A stretch of 64,000 bases of DNA from Clostridiales bacterium (GTDB lineage: Bacteria; Bacillota; Clostridia; Oscillospirales; Ruminococcaceae). The position numbers and the translations under genes are program-made. The notes beneath the pieces were generated by a model that was not told the DNA's origin, searched no databases, and worked only from the letters and a program-made list of their open reading frames with translations. Shown in pieces: positions 1 through 10,131 of the stretch. The DNA is taken from assembly GCA_003150405.1 (NCBI GenBank), contig QAMM01000001.1, positions 1 through 64,000 of the forward strand, written 5' to 3'. Positions within the stretch are counted from its first letter, which is position 1, and each line of letters opens with the position of its first letter.

Positions 1-4
1 AGGA

Positions 5-58
5 GAAGCAATCAAAATAAGGGCCGGCAAATCTGCCGGCCCTTATTTTGATTGCTTC
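5..58 (-). terminator. Bidirectional rho-independent terminator, 25-bp perfect stem
   Basis: Positions 5-29 pair perfectly with 34-58 around the 4-base loop AATC. The GC-rich core (GGGCCGGCA) is flanked by A/T-rich outer stems that act as a U-tract in both directions. It lies just below the stop of the DUF6125-type gene at 82 and closes the leftward operon starting at about 2451; it can also stop a transcript entering from the left edge. Confidence 0.85.
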
Positions 59-81
59 CATATTCATAGTGGATACCGTGC

Positions 82-606
82 CTATTTTAAATCCACCAAG
101 GTAAACCGCCACGAACAGCAGCAGGAGGGATCTCGAACGTCCGGATAACAGCTCAGACATTCACAGGCGATGCGATTGTCAATGACCTTCGCAAACCCTG
201 CATATTCTATGAGCCCCACCGGCTTGCATGGGTGGTAATCCATTTGTTTACGCGCCCGCGCTGTCTGAACTCTGCATTCCATTGTACGGTAGGTTAAGGT
301 GTTTCCTTCCAGCAAAATCTCGTCCCGGTTGATGTTCGCATAAAACCGGTACTTCAGGGCTTTTGCAAGCCCCTCCAGCCCGGCCCGCTCCGGAAGATCT
401 AAAAACGCCTTGATTCTCCGCGCTTCGGTCACAGTGTAGGTCTTCCAAGCCTCAGCATCGTGAAACATTGCTTCCTCCATGCCGTACTTGCGCTCGACAG
501 ACTGGAACCAGACTCCATCCAGCGCCAGCCAATTTTTGGAGTAAAGCTGAATTAATTGGATTAACTCCTCCTTACTCAGCGCATTCAACTGTTCCCGATT
601 TGGCAT
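82..606 (-). CDS. DUF6125-like cysteine-rich protein
   Basis: 174 aa, last gene of the HD-trmB-mgsA operon, 87 bp after mgsA. The N-terminal half resembles the DUF6125 family (WLALDGVWFQSVERKYG at about 26-42). The C-terminal part is cysteine-rich: C111, C127, C148, C150, C153 and a C162-C164 triplet, which would suit a metal or Fe-S site. Proteins of this type appear singly in anaerobes and have no established reaction. Start ATG 606 follows a GGTGAG ribosome site. No signal peptide or membrane segment is seen. The family call rests on recalled sequence character only; the function is unknown. Confidence 0.7.
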   Translation of the reverse strand: MPNREQLNALSKEELIQLIQLYSKNWLALDGVWFQSVERKYGMEEAMFHDAEAWKTYTVTEARRIKAFLDLPERAGLEGLAKALKYRFYANINRDEILLEGNTLTYRTMECRVQTARARKQMDYHPCKPVGLIEYAGFAKVIDNRIACECLSCYPDVRDPSCCCSWRFTLVDLK

Positions 607-693
607 CTGCTCACCGCCTGTAATAAAAATCCGCCGCCTTTTTAAAATAGGCCAAACGACGGTATTTCAAAAAAGGAAGGCCAAAGGCCGGTT

Positions 694-1179
694 TTACTCC
701 ATAAAGGATTCCATGCGGTCCTGAATCTTTTTGTTGTAGTTGATGACCTGATGATCATATTCCTCGTTCATATAGCAGGAATGCAGCATAAAATCCGCCG
801 TGGCCTTGTTGTTGGCAATGGGGATGTCATACACCACCGCAATGCGAAGCAGCGCGCGGACATCCGGATCATGCGGCTGAGCCTCCAGCGGATCCCAGAA
901 AAAGATGACCATATCAATGGCACCCTCCACAATTTTGGCGCCGACCTGCTGGTCGCCGCCAAGCGGGCCGCTGTTGTATGCGCGCACCGGAAGTTCCGTT
1001 TCCTCGGCAATCAAACGCGCCGTCGTCCCTGTTCCGCACAAAAAGTGCTTCTTCAGCTCGCCACTGTTCTCCTTGGCCCACTCCACCAGTTCTTTCTTTT
1101 TGCTGTCGTGCGCAATGAGCGCAATGCGTTTCTGCCTGCCGATGGTCAGGGTCAGGTAATCGTCCGTTAACATAGACAT
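694..1179 (-). CDS. mgsA: Methylglyoxal synthase
   Basis: 161 aa, full length for the family. It converts dihydroxyacetone phosphate to methylglyoxal and phosphate, a bypass of lower glycolysis when sugar phosphates pile up. Family motifs are present: GTGTTARL (phosphate site), GPLGGDQQ with the catalytic Asp, FFWDPL and QPHDPDVRALLR. An upstream in-frame extension to 1323 lies inside trmB and was rejected because AGGAGG sits 8 nt before ATG 1179 (ATG 1173 is an alternative). It starts 19 nt after the trmB stop, so the two are co-transcribed. Confidence 0.93.
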   Translation of the reverse strand: MSMLTDDYLTLTIGRQKRIALIAHDSKKKELVEWAKENSGELKKHFLCGTGTTARLIAEETELPVRAYNSGPLGGDQQVGAKIVEGAIDMVIFFWDPLEAQPHDPDVRALLRIAVVYDIPIANNKATADFMLHSCYMNEEYDHQVINYNKKIQDRMESFME

Positions 1180-1198
1180 ATCCGTTTCCTCCTGCTTT

Positions 1199-1864
1199 TT
1201 ATGGTTTGCCCGGCAGCGGCTCTTTGACCGCCACCAGGAATTTAATGGTTTTGCCAAGCTGCTGAAACATTGTCTCATGCTCGGTCGGCGGGCCTGCATA
1301 CAAATGGCTTTCCGCCAAATCACGAGTCATACAGCGCACCCGGAAGCCGCTCTGTTCAAAATAGCCGAGCGAGTCTTCAAACAGACCGTCATCATCGGTG
1401 CGGAACCAAATTTCCCCACCGTCCTTTAAAATCTCCCGGTACTGCAAGAGCTGCCGCGTGTGGGTCAACCGGTGTTTTTGGTCATGTACCTTTGGCCACG
1501 GATTGCAAAAATTAATGTAAACCCGCTCCGCCTCATCTGGAGGAGCCATCATCAAACGAATGCGTTCAATATCCTGCGACATCAGCCGGACATGTGCAGC
1601 AGGATTGGGATCCAGCGCCGAAAGATTGCGCCGGGCAAGGGCGAGCATTTCACTTTTAATATCCAACACTAGAAAGTTGATCTCCGGATGCTCTGCCGCA
1701 AGCCGGGCTATAAAACCGCCCTTGCCGCAGCCAAGCTCCATCCAGATAGGCTGCCGCTTTGGGAACGCTTTCTCCCAACACCCTCTATAATCTACAGGGC
1801 TTTCCACAAAAAAGCCGCAGGCTGCAAGTTCCGGGCGCGCCCAGGGTTTGTGCCGGATGCGCAT
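1199..1864 (-). CDS. trmB: tRNA (guanine-N7-)-methyltransferase
   Basis: 221 aa, class I SAM methyltransferase that makes m7G46 in the tRNA variable loop. The SAM-binding loop ELGCGKGGF is at residues 43-51. The TrmB signature NFCNPWPKVHDQKHRLTH follows in mid-protein, and the late motif PPTEHETMF binds substrate in the family. Its ATG overlaps the stop of the upstream HD gene by one base (TAATG), indicating translational coupling; mgsA follows 19 nt downstream. Confidence 0.93.
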   Translation of the reverse strand: MRIRHKPWARPELAACGFFVESPVDYRGCWEKAFPKRQPIWMELGCGKGGFIARLAAEHPEINFLVLDIKSEMLALARRNLSALDPNPAAHVRLMSQDIERIRLMMAPPDEAERVYINFCNPWPKVHDQKHRLTHTRQLLQYREILKDGGEIWFRTDDDGLFEDSLGYFEQSGFRVRCMTRDLAESHLYAGPPTEHETMFQQLGKTIKFLVAVKEPLPGKP

Positions 1865-2451
1865 TACTCTTTCCCCTCCAGAAAATAGGTTGCTTCCATG
1901 TCGGCCGTTGCAAGGGCAAAAGCCAGCGGGAACCTTTCAAACGACGCTCCCACACTGCGCGGATCTTCCGGGCCGGAAAAGCCCATATGGTAACGGATGG
2001 CAAACGCCTCCTCCCGGGTCAGCCGCATAAAGCCGGAGATGATATAAACCGACTTCTCCCCATGACCATACGGGAGCTGGTCGTCAAACTCATAACAGGG
2101 CACTTTTTGCCACACACCGTTGTCATCCTTGACGTTGCGGGTGCTCCGTTTGTATATGTTGATTTTGCAGATGTCATGCAACAGTGCAACAATCGCTGCA
2201 CTTTCCGGACTGACGTCTAAACTATAGATCTCTTTTACCCGCGGACGCGCCAGATAATCCACTAGGCACTCGTAGACGTTAACGCTGTGCTCCACCAGTC
2301 CCCCATCGTAAGAGCCGTGGTACCGTGCGCTTGCCGGAGCGATGAAGAAATCACTCGCCTTTGAATCCAGGTATTCCAGCAACTTGTCTGCTCCCTCACG
2401 GGTGATGTTATTTTTATAAATCTCAAGAAATTTTTCTTTCATCCAGTTCAC
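1864..2451 (-). CDS. HD-domain hydrolase
   Basis: 195 aa. Metal-binding HD residues are seen in YHGSYDGGLVEHSVNVYE, in ALLHDICKINIYK (the HD pair) and in YGHGEKS. The family hydrolyses phosphomonoesters or phosphodiesters of nucleotides; the substrate is unknown. The longest frame starts at GTG 2451, with ATG 2442 a possible alternative; neither has a strong ribosome site. It is the first gene of a leftward operon with trmB, mgsA and a cysteine-rich protein. It is soluble, with no signal peptide. Confidence 0.8.
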   Translation of the reverse strand: MNWMKEKFLEIYKNNITREGADKLLEYLDSKASDFFIAPASARYHGSYDGGLVEHSVNVYECLVDYLARPRVKEIYSLDVSPESAAIVALLHDICKINIYKRSTRNVKDDNGVWQKVPCYEFDDQLPYGHGEKSVYIISGFMRLTREEAFAIRYHMGFSGPEDPRSVGASFERFPLAFALATADMEATYFLEGKE

Positions 2452-2491
2452 CAGTTACATTCATCTTTTGCTTACGTCGCGTACAATTTTC

Positions 2492-2500
2492 ATTATATCA
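2492..2500 (-). promoter_or_regulatory. Extended -10 promoter of the HD-trmB-mgsA operon
   Basis: On the minus strand TGATATAAT gives a perfect -10 hexamer with the extended TG, about 40 nt before the HD gene start. No convincing -35 is seen, which is usual for extended -10 promoters. Confidence 0.5.
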
Positions 2501-2851
2501 TGTTTGCCAAAAGCCGAAAAGAAGTTTTTGTAATATTTCTTAAAGAGAAATTACATTTTGTATTATAATGTCGATTTATACAAGTATAAAACAATTTCAT
2601 TTGCCTATAGAGGTGAACTTTCAACCAAAAGGACGGTCTTTTTCTGTGAAAAATAGCTCTCTCCGCGCTGTGTGCATACCCAAACAGACTTGCCCCACAC
2701 CGTTTATCCCCGAATCATCAAAGCATTCCGGCAGTTCTCCAACCCTGCAATGGGCAAACAAAATCATCCACTTTGGTATCACCACACGGTATACCATTGG
2801 ATAAGGCCAACTAAAGCCTAGCCGTGCGTTGCAAATCCAAACGCAATTTTG
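2501..2851. other. Non-coding stretch
   Basis: About 350 bp between the leftward HD operon promoter and the terminator of the leftward metallopeptidase gene. A rightward 78-codon frame at 2568-2804 has no ribosome site, recognisable motif or normal coding character and was rejected. Nothing else is recognised. Confidence 0.5.
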
Positions 2852-2854
2852 ATA

Positions 2855-2901
2855 AAAAGCATTGCCGGTTTTATCACAACTCAGAGATTCAAACCGGCAA
2901 T
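2855..2901 (-). terminator. Terminator of the GH51-metallopeptidase unit
   Basis: ATTGCCGGTTT at 2861-2871 pairs with AAACCGGCAAT at 2891-2901 (11 bp, 19-nt loop). Read leftward, the stem is followed by GCTTTTTATC, a U-tract. It lies 49 bp after the stop at 2950. Confidence 0.65.
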
Positions 2902-2949
2902 GATCATCGTTCTATACATTTTGTATTTTAATGACAAAATTCTACAGAT

Positions 2950-3702
2950 TTACTGGTTTATCCAGTAGATTTGTGCCGAAAGCTCTCGCTCCGCCGCCCG
3001 CAGCTTATCCCGCAGTTCAGATACATTCGGCAGAAGGGATTCCATCAGCCGCCAAAACCGCACCGAATGGTTGTGCTCAACGGTATGGCATAATTCATGC
3101 AGAAGGACATAATCAACACAATCTACCGGCAGGAACATCAAATAACAGGACAGGCGAATGTCATTTCGTCCGGTGCAGCTTCCCCAACGGGTCGCAGCAT
3201 GGCCAACCTTTGCCGACCGGTACCGCAGCCCCGTGCGATCCGAAAGCTGCCGCAGCCGGTTGGGCAGGTACCGTTCTGCCTCGTCCCGGACATACACCTT
3301 GAAACATTGGCGGCGCTGCCCTTCCTCCTCCGGCAGGATGCACCGGTTCTCCGCAAAGGAAACTACATTGGCATTGCCAAACTCTACCCGGTAGGGCACG
3401 CCTTTCCAATACACCGTTTGCCCTTCTCCGGCGTGGTAGCTTTCCCGCAGCTCCTGCTTTAAGCGCACCGTTTCCAGATGTGTGAGAATCCAGTGCTGTT
3501 TTGCACGAACAAACGCTGCAATGTCCCAGGCGGGCATCCGCAGAGGTGCACGCACCTCGACTACCCCATCCGGCAGGATGTAGATTGCTGCCGTCCGGCG
3601 CTTGGAACGTACCAGGCGGCAGGGAATCTGCTCCGGGATAACATCACAGAAAAGCCCCACATCGTGGGGCTCTTTCTCCTGTAAAGGTTGTTTGCTTTTC
3701 AT
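2950..3702 (-). CDS. YgjP-like zinc metallopeptidase (M48/DUF45 type)
   Basis: 250 aa. The gluzincin signature HELCHTVEHNHSVRFW is near residues 205-220 (HExxH with the following EHN.H), preceded by RWGSCT, both typical of the YgjP/DUF45 family of cytosolic SprT-like metalloproteins. No signal peptide. It starts 11 nt after the GH51 stop and shares its transcript, although no functional link to sugar use is apparent. The biological substrate is not established. Confidence 0.85.
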   Translation of the reverse strand: MKSKQPLQEKEPHDVGLFCDVIPEQIPCRLVRSKRRTAAIYILPDGVVEVRAPLRMPAWDIAAFVRAKQHWILTHLETVRLKQELRESYHAGEGQTVYWKGVPYRVEFGNANVVSFAENRCILPEEEGQRRQCFKVYVRDEAERYLPNRLRQLSDRTGLRYRSAKVGHAATRWGSCTGRNDIRLSCYLMFLPVDCVDYVLLHELCHTVEHNHSVRFWRLMESLLPNVSELRDKLRAAERELSAQIYWINQ

Positions 3703-3713
3703 GCAGACACGCC

Positions 3714-5231
<1,518 letters not shown>

Positions 5232-5442
5232 TCACTTTCTGTTTATTTATCAATTTTATAGATATCCATTAAACTGCACCACACTGACTCATATTCTTGC
5301 AAGCTCTGCTGTTCCATAGAGAATTCCCCTGCTCTGAAACAATTCCCCTATTCACCGAATCGACAAAGCAGGCAGATAATCCTTGAAATACGGACTTTAC
5401 CACACTGGCCAATCATCCTTGGCAGTGGAACAATAATACTCT

Positions 5443-5472
5443 ATTGTACTAACAGCTTACCGGTTATCACAA
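5443..5472 (-). promoter_or_regulatory. Candidate promoter for the GH51 gene
   Basis: In the 299-bp gap between the sugar kinase and GH51, the minus strand carries TTGTGA (5467-5472), an 18-bp spacer and TACAAT (5443-5448). It lies about 220 nt before the GH51 ATG, leaving a long leader. A 15-codon frame (5478-5525) whose ATG overlaps the kinase stop is also in this gap. Confidence 0.4.
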
Positions 5473-5521
5473 CTGCTTTACGCATCGTTCCAAGCCTTTG
5501 CCAGAACCTTGCGGAATCCGG

Positions 5522-6460
5522 TCATTGCTGTGCTAAGAATCGGGTAATTTCCTCTTCCTCCGGAATTGCCGGAATGCCGCCGTACTGGGTGGCGCAGAGC
5601 GAGCCCGCCGTGCAGGCGAACCGCATCAGCTCCGGAAGCCCATCCGGGTGCAAATCAAATCCGTTTCGGATAAGCTGGGATAGCAGCGCCCCGGTAAATA
5701 CATCGCCGGAGCCAGTCGTATCCACCACCTGGACATTTGGCGCGGAAACATAACCGGACGTCTCTGCCGTTTTGTAGTAGCAGCCCTTCGGCCCCATGGT
5801 CACGACGACCAGCTTCATTCCCTGGCGCAGGAGCCAGTCCGCTCCCTGCACTTCGTCGGGATACGGGGTCAGCAGCTCCACCTCGTTGTCCGAGAGTTTC
5901 ATAAAATCCACCTGATTTAAAGGGAGCATCATCATCTGTTTGGCATGCTCCACATCGTCCCAGAGCGCCGGGCGCCAGTTGGGGTCGTAGGAAATAAACG
6001 CGCCCGCTTCCTTTGCAATCTGGATGGCCTCCAGCGTTGCACTGCGCGCCGGTTCGTCGGTCAGCGAAAGCGAGCCGACATGCAGCACCTTACAGCTTTG
6101 AAGCAGCGCGGTATCCAACTCACCCGGTTCCAGCAGGGTATCCGCTGAATGGTTGCGGCAGAAGGTAAAGCTGCGGTCGCCGTTCGGCGCCAGATGCACA
6201 AACGCAAGGGTGGTATGTATCCTGCTGCGCAGAATCGCACCCGTTTCCACGCCATTTTGCCGTAAGGTATTCACCAACAAGGTGCCAAACTGGTCTTCCC
6301 CCACCTTGCCGATGAACGCCGTTTTGCAGCCGGCTTTTGCCGCCATCACCAACACATTGGCGGGTGCACCGCCTGGATGTGCAGTAAAGGTATATTCCGC
6401 GCCCGACGGTGTGAAGTCAATGAGCAGCTCGCCAAGTGCTGCCAGATCGATTCGCTTCAC
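5522..6460 (-). CDS. PfkB-family sugar kinase, probably fructokinase
   Basis: 312 aa from GTG 6460. Ribokinase-fold motifs: GGAPANVLVMAAKAG near the N-terminus, SYDPNWRPALW as in fructokinases, and the catalytic signature DTTGSGDVFTGALL (Ser replaces the usual Ala). A longer frame to 6541 was rejected because the GTG overlaps the GH95 stop by four bases (GTGA), a classic coupled junction, and the family starts just before LAALGELLIDF. The ATP-dependent kinase presumably acts on a ketose or related sugar; the specificity is inferred. Confidence 0.85.
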   Translation of the reverse strand: MKRIDLAALGELLIDFTPSGAEYTFTAHPGGAPANVLVMAAKAGCKTAFIGKVGEDQFGTLLVNTLRQNGVETGAILRSRIHTTLAFVHLAPNGDRSFTFCRNHSADTLLEPGELDTALLQSCKVLHVGSLSLTDEPARSATLEAIQIAKEAGAFISYDPNWRPALWDDVEHAKQMMMLPLNQVDFMKLSDNEVELLTPYPDEVQGADWLLRQGMKLVVVTMGPKGCYYKTAETSGYVSAPNVQVVDTTGSGDVFTGALLSQLIRNGFDLHPDGLPELMRFACTAGSLCATQYGGIPAIPEEEEITRFLAQQ

Positions 6461-8724
6461 TTCACATCTGCCCCAATCATAGTATAATCGCTGCCGCAGT
6501 GATTGATCACATGGCATTCGGTCACCTTGCCGTCGTCCCATGCAAAATCAAGCTCAAAACCGCCGCGCGCCCGCACCCCTTTCAGACGGCCCTTTGGCCA
6601 CGCCTTGGGCAGGTTCGGCAGCAGCTCAATTTCGTAAGAAACAATTTTACCGCTTTCGTCGGTGACTTGCCGGGATTCCACCAGCGCCTCCAGCATTAAG
6701 GCTGGGAAGCCGCCGCTGATATCAGCGTTGAAAATGCTCGGTCCCATATCGTGGGAGGAAGCAAAGATGTTAAAATAATTGTTCTGTGCCATGACGCACA
6801 TCAGCTTCCAAACCGTTGCAGAATCCCGCAGGTGGGCGGCGGCAAAGGCCATTTGAATGTTGCCGAAGGCCATTTCCCCCTTTTCCTTCTCCTTGAATTT
6901 CATGCGGTATTCATACGCCTTTTCGCAGGCGTCGTAGAGCGCCTGATTCTCCCGTATTTCTTTCGGGATGCCGTAGTACAGCATATACAGGTGGGAGGAA
7001 TGCCGGTGATCGTACCGGTCCTTGAGCAAGGGGGTCGCCCACTCCTTGAGCGCGCCATCCTCGTTGATGAGATAAGGCGGCATTTTATCGAGCATCCGCT
7101 GCCATTTCGGAATGCTTTCCGCTTCCAGCCCCAGTGTTTTGCAGCCTTCGATGAGGTTCGAGAACAGCTCGGTCGCAACGGCGATGTCCATCGTCGCATT
7201 GATGCAAGCCTGCGCTTCGCTCCCCTCCGGATTATTCTCCGGCGAGTAGGAGGGGCTAAACAGCCAGCGGCCGTTTTCATCTTCAATCAAGAAGTCCTCA
7301 TAGAACAGGGCGCACTCCTTCATGTAGGGCAGCGCGTGATTTACAAAAAAGTCCCGGTCGCCGCTGTAAAGGTAATAATCGTAGAAAAAGTGGGCGTTCC
7401 AAGCAGCACCCGCCGTCCAGAAAGTCATGCACCAGCGCGGCCCGAAGTGGTTGAGCAGGCCGTGCTTGCCGCCGCGTGCGGCGAGCATCTGCCCGCGGCA
7501 GCCGTAAAGACGCTCCGCGTTGACGCGGTTATCCGGGACAAGCTCCTCCTCAAAGTTTATAAAGCTGTCCATTGCCTCAAACATGTTGCCGGGCAGCGCG
7601 GCAAGGACAGCGGTCTGTATATTTCCATTCTGGGTGTAGTCAGCCGACCAGTAAACATGATCGGTCCCGGTCCAGATCCCCTGCAAATTCGGCGGCGTTT
7701 CCCCGCTTGAACAAAGGATTTCATACCGCCCTGCATCAAAAATGCGCTTGAAAAAGCCGTTGGGCGGCGGGGTCCCCTCGTTCCGGGAGCGCGCCCACAG
7801 CTCTTCTGCAAGCTGTTCGTCGCTCTCCGGGTCATCCAAATCCAGCTCAATACGGTTGTAGACCGTCCCATGAACCTCAGCGTGGCGGCTGAGCAGTTCA
7901 TCAAAATCCGGTTCAAGCCCTGCAAAAGCGGATGCGGCGCAAACCTCCGGCTCCTTCATATTTTCACAGGTCACAACGTTGAAATACAGCACCGCTTCGG
8001 TGAGGCCAGTTATCCGGATTCCCTCCGCAGCCTGTTTCATCACACCGTCGGTTTTGGCAACTTTTGCGGCGCAGCGGTAACCGTAATCCACCGTTTGAAA
8101 GCGGCCGTCGTAAAAAATGGTATCCCCTTTGACCGCAACAACCGGCTCCGCGTGGTTTTGGGTATAGCCGATTTCCCACCACATGTTCGGTTCATCGGTT
8201 TCGATGAGCTTGTGCAGGCGCACCAAAACATTCACAGGGCGTTCCGCACGGAGGCGCATTACCGCAATGCGATCCGGACGCGAGACAAACACCTCCCGCA
8301 TGACCTGCCCGCCGTCCAGCATAAATGCCGTGGTGGAAAGGCCATTTTCAAAGTTGAGGGATTTGCGGTAATCCTCCGGTTCGCCCTCTGCTTCCAAATT
8401 CACGGCCAGAGTACAGGCCGCCATAAACGGGTCGGTCCAGTACATGGTGCTTTTATAGCCTTCATCAAACCCCTGCTGTACCACAAAATCCGCCGCTTCC
8501 TGGTACTTGCCCTCCGCCAAAAGCGCACGGATTTGCCCCAGCGTTTTTGCCGTATGCACTGGCAAACGCGGCTTATGCAGCGGTGCAAACAGCCGTTCGT
8601 GGGTAAAAATGACCCGTTCGTGAAGGGGTTCCCCCATCACCAGCGCGCCAATGGTGCCGTTGCCGCAGAGCATTCCTTCTTCCCAGCGGGTTGCGCGCAG
8701 TCTGCTTTCATAACCTTTGTCCAT
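6457..8724 (-). CDS. GH95-type glycoside hydrolase (alpha-L-fucosidase/alpha-L-galactosidase family)
   Basis: 755 aa, no signal peptide. GH95 landmarks: TPPNLQGIW at 343-351, DYTQNGNIQ at 362-370 with the paired Asn residues that activate water in GH95, SPSYSPEN at 490-497 with the general-acid Glu, and HRHSSHLYMLYYG later. An N-terminal beta-sandwich precedes an (alpha/alpha)6 barrel. The WTAD..N.QMN pattern of typical fucosidases is diverged here, so the sugar removed is uncertain. First gene of a coupled pair with a PfkB kinase. Ribosome site AGGAGAAAAAGAAT before ATG 8724. Confidence 0.85.
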   Translation of the reverse strand: MDKGYESRLRATRWEEGMLCGNGTIGALVMGEPLHERVIFTHERLFAPLHKPRLPVHTAKTLGQIRALLAEGKYQEAADFVVQQGFDEGYKSTMYWTDPFMAACTLAVNLEAEGEPEDYRKSLNFENGLSTTAFMLDGGQVMREVFVSRPDRIAVMRLRAERPVNVLVRLHKLIETDEPNMWWEIGYTQNHAEPVVAVKGDTIFYDGRFQTVDYGYRCAAKVAKTDGVMKQAAEGIRITGLTEAVLYFNVVTCENMKEPEVCAASAFAGLEPDFDELLSRHAEVHGTVYNRIELDLDDPESDEQLAEELWARSRNEGTPPPNGFFKRIFDAGRYEILCSSGETPPNLQGIWTGTDHVYWSADYTQNGNIQTAVLAALPGNMFEAMDSFINFEEELVPDNRVNAERLYGCRGQMLAARGGKHGLLNHFGPRWCMTFWTAGAAWNAHFFYDYYLYSGDRDFFVNHALPYMKECALFYEDFLIEDENGRWLFSPSYSPENNPEGSEAQACINATMDIAVATELFSNLIEGCKTLGLEAESIPKWQRMLDKMPPYLINEDGALKEWATPLLKDRYDHRHSSHLYMLYYGIPKEIRENQALYDACEKAYEYRMKFKEKEKGEMAFGNIQMAFAAAHLRDSATVWKLMCVMAQNNYFNIFASSHDMGPSIFNADISGGFPALMLEALVESRQVTDESGKIVSYEIELLPNLPKAWPKGRLKGVRARGGFELDFAWDDGKVTECHVINHCGSDYTMIGADVK

Positions 8725-8880
8725 ATTCTTTTTCTCCTATGTTGAATCAGCCGTTATTTCATTTGAATCTAAAATTATCTTAGCCGTTTCAAAAAGTACC
8801 GTCAAGGGGATTTTCAAAAATGCTCTGTTTTTTCTGTTTGCTCTAAATTGACAGCAAAACTTTGTGAAAAACGCCTAAGA

Positions 8881-8909
8881 TTGAAGTTTCTGTCCGGATG
8901 TGCTATGAT
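8881..8909 (+). promoter_or_regulatory. Sigma-A promoter of the YbaK-like gene
   Basis: TTGAAG (8881-8886), 17-bp spacer, TATGAT (8904-8909) with an extended TG (TGCTATGAT). It lies 27 nt before ATG 8936. Confidence 0.7.
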
Positions 8910-8935
8910 ACCGGTATCTTATTCTCAGGAAAGAG

Positions 8936-9427
8936 ATGAAGGTCATGTCAATTGAACTCGTGCGCGATTATTTCTCCAAGTTGGGAATCGCAGATCAAAT
9001 TATGGAATTTCCGGTTTCCAGCGCCACCGTAGAGCTAGCCGCGCAAGCCCTGCACTGTGAGCCTGCCCGGATTGCCAAGACTCTTTCTTTTTACGGTAAG
9101 GAGGGCTGTTTTCTCATTGTCACAGCAGGCGATGCCAAGGTGGACAACCCAAAATTCAAACAGAAATTCGGCTTTAAGGCCAAAATGTGTTCTCCGGAGG
9201 ATGTGCTCGCCATGACCGGGCACGCAGTCGGCGGGGTTTGCCCATTCGGTATTCCGGAAAATGTGCCTGTTTATACCGACATTTCCCTGAAACGCTTTGA
9301 AACCGTTTTTCCAGCCTGCGGCAGCAGCAACAGCGCCATTGAACTGACCTGCGACGAATTGTACCGCCTTGCCGCAAGCCGGGAATGGATTGACGTTTGC
9401 AAAGGCTGGCAGCCTTCAGACGAATGA
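8936..9427 (+). CDS. YbaK/ProX-type aminoacyl-tRNA deacylase-like protein
   Basis: 163 aa. The YbaK/EbsC fold is recognised from CEPARIAKTLSFYG, a conserved Lys in VTAGDAKVDNPKFK and GHAVGGVCPFGI. Family members hydrolyse mischarged aminoacyl-tRNAs (for example Cys-tRNAPro). The start could be ATG 8936 or ATG 8945; AGGAAAG favours the first. Its stop overlaps the next start (ATGA), suggesting coupling with the small lipoprotein gene. Confidence 0.88.
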   Translation: MKVMSIELVRDYFSKLGIADQIMEFPVSSATVELAAQALHCEPARIAKTLSFYGKEGCFLIVTAGDAKVDNPKFKQKFGFKAKMCSPEDVLAMTGHAVGGVCPFGIPENVPVYTDISLKRFETVFPACGSSNSAIELTCDELYRLAASREWIDVCKGWQPSDE

Positions 9428-9858
9428 AAGGAGCCGTTATAAAACAAAAACGATTGATCCCAATCATAGCACTTCTCCTGTTATTTTCCTCCTGTGCGTT
9501 TGGTCCGGGGGCGCAGGACTGGAAGCTGCCGCTTTCCAACCGATACGAAATGTGGCGTATCAACAGCGAAGAAATCGTCATCGGTCATGCAGATGGTAAC
9601 GGCGGCCTTGAGACAGTTATTGAATCCAAGGTTACCCAATATTTTACGAGCGATTCCTATGTTGCCGCCGTTCAACAAAACGGCAATGAAGAAACAGCTC
9701 AGACGTTCTACTATCTTCTCAACACAGCGGACGGCGCCTTGGCCGGCCCGTTTTCTTCGGAGCAGGAACTAATCGACTACGGCCGTACAATTGGCCTCTC
9801 TCCACAGGAGTGGATTGCCACAACGCCCGCGCCTGACGGCGCTGTTTACGACTTCTAA
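9424..9858 (+). CDS. Small lipoprotein, DUF3997-like
   Basis: 144 aa from ATG 9424, which overlaps the upstream TGA (ATGA). A signal peptide ends in the lipobox LLFSSC, so the mature protein is anchored on the outer membrane face. The remainder (SNRYEMWRINSEEIVIG, then YYLLNTADGALAGPFSSEQEL) resembles DUF3997-type lipoproteins of Firmicutes. No catalytic motif is seen. Longer upstream starts in this frame lie inside the previous gene and were rejected. Function unknown. Confidence 0.7.
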   Translation: MKGAVIKQKRLIPIIALLLLFSSCAFGPGAQDWKLPLSNRYEMWRINSEEIVIGHADGNGGLETVIESKVTQYFTSDSYVAAVQQNGNEETAQTFYYLLNTADGALAGPFSSEQELIDYGRTIGLSPQEWIATTPAPDGAVYDF

Positions 9859-9987
9859 ATGGATGTTTGTGTTCCCATACAGCGCGTTTTTGTTTTATGT
9901 TATACTGCATTGTCCGCACACAATCAGACCCTTCAAAACACAGAAATCCGACCTGGTATCAGTCAAACCATTTTACCATAACAAACA

Positions 9988-10031
9988 AAACAGGAGCAGG
10001 CGATTTTCCCACCCGCTCCCGTTTTCATTTT
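9988..10031 (+). terminator. Likely bidirectional terminator
   Basis: AAAC-GGAGC at 9988-9997 pairs with GCTCC-GTTT at 10015-10024 with one A/C mismatch. A T-rich run (TCATTTTTTC) follows on the plus strand and TGTTTTGTTTG on the minus strand. It sits between the convergent lipoprotein gene and channel gene. Confidence 0.55.
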
Positions 10032-10131
10032 TTCTTAGTCTGCCGCAGCAAAAAATGTTTCTTCCGCGGCTGGCACATCAATTTTTCCATGCTTTACCGT
10101 CAACAACGTTTTGCCAGGCATACTTTTACGG

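Noticed and set aside
2568..2804. 78-codon rightward frame in the gap after the HD operon
   Set aside because: A TATAAT precedes it, but there is no ribosome site, no -35 and no recognisable protein character.
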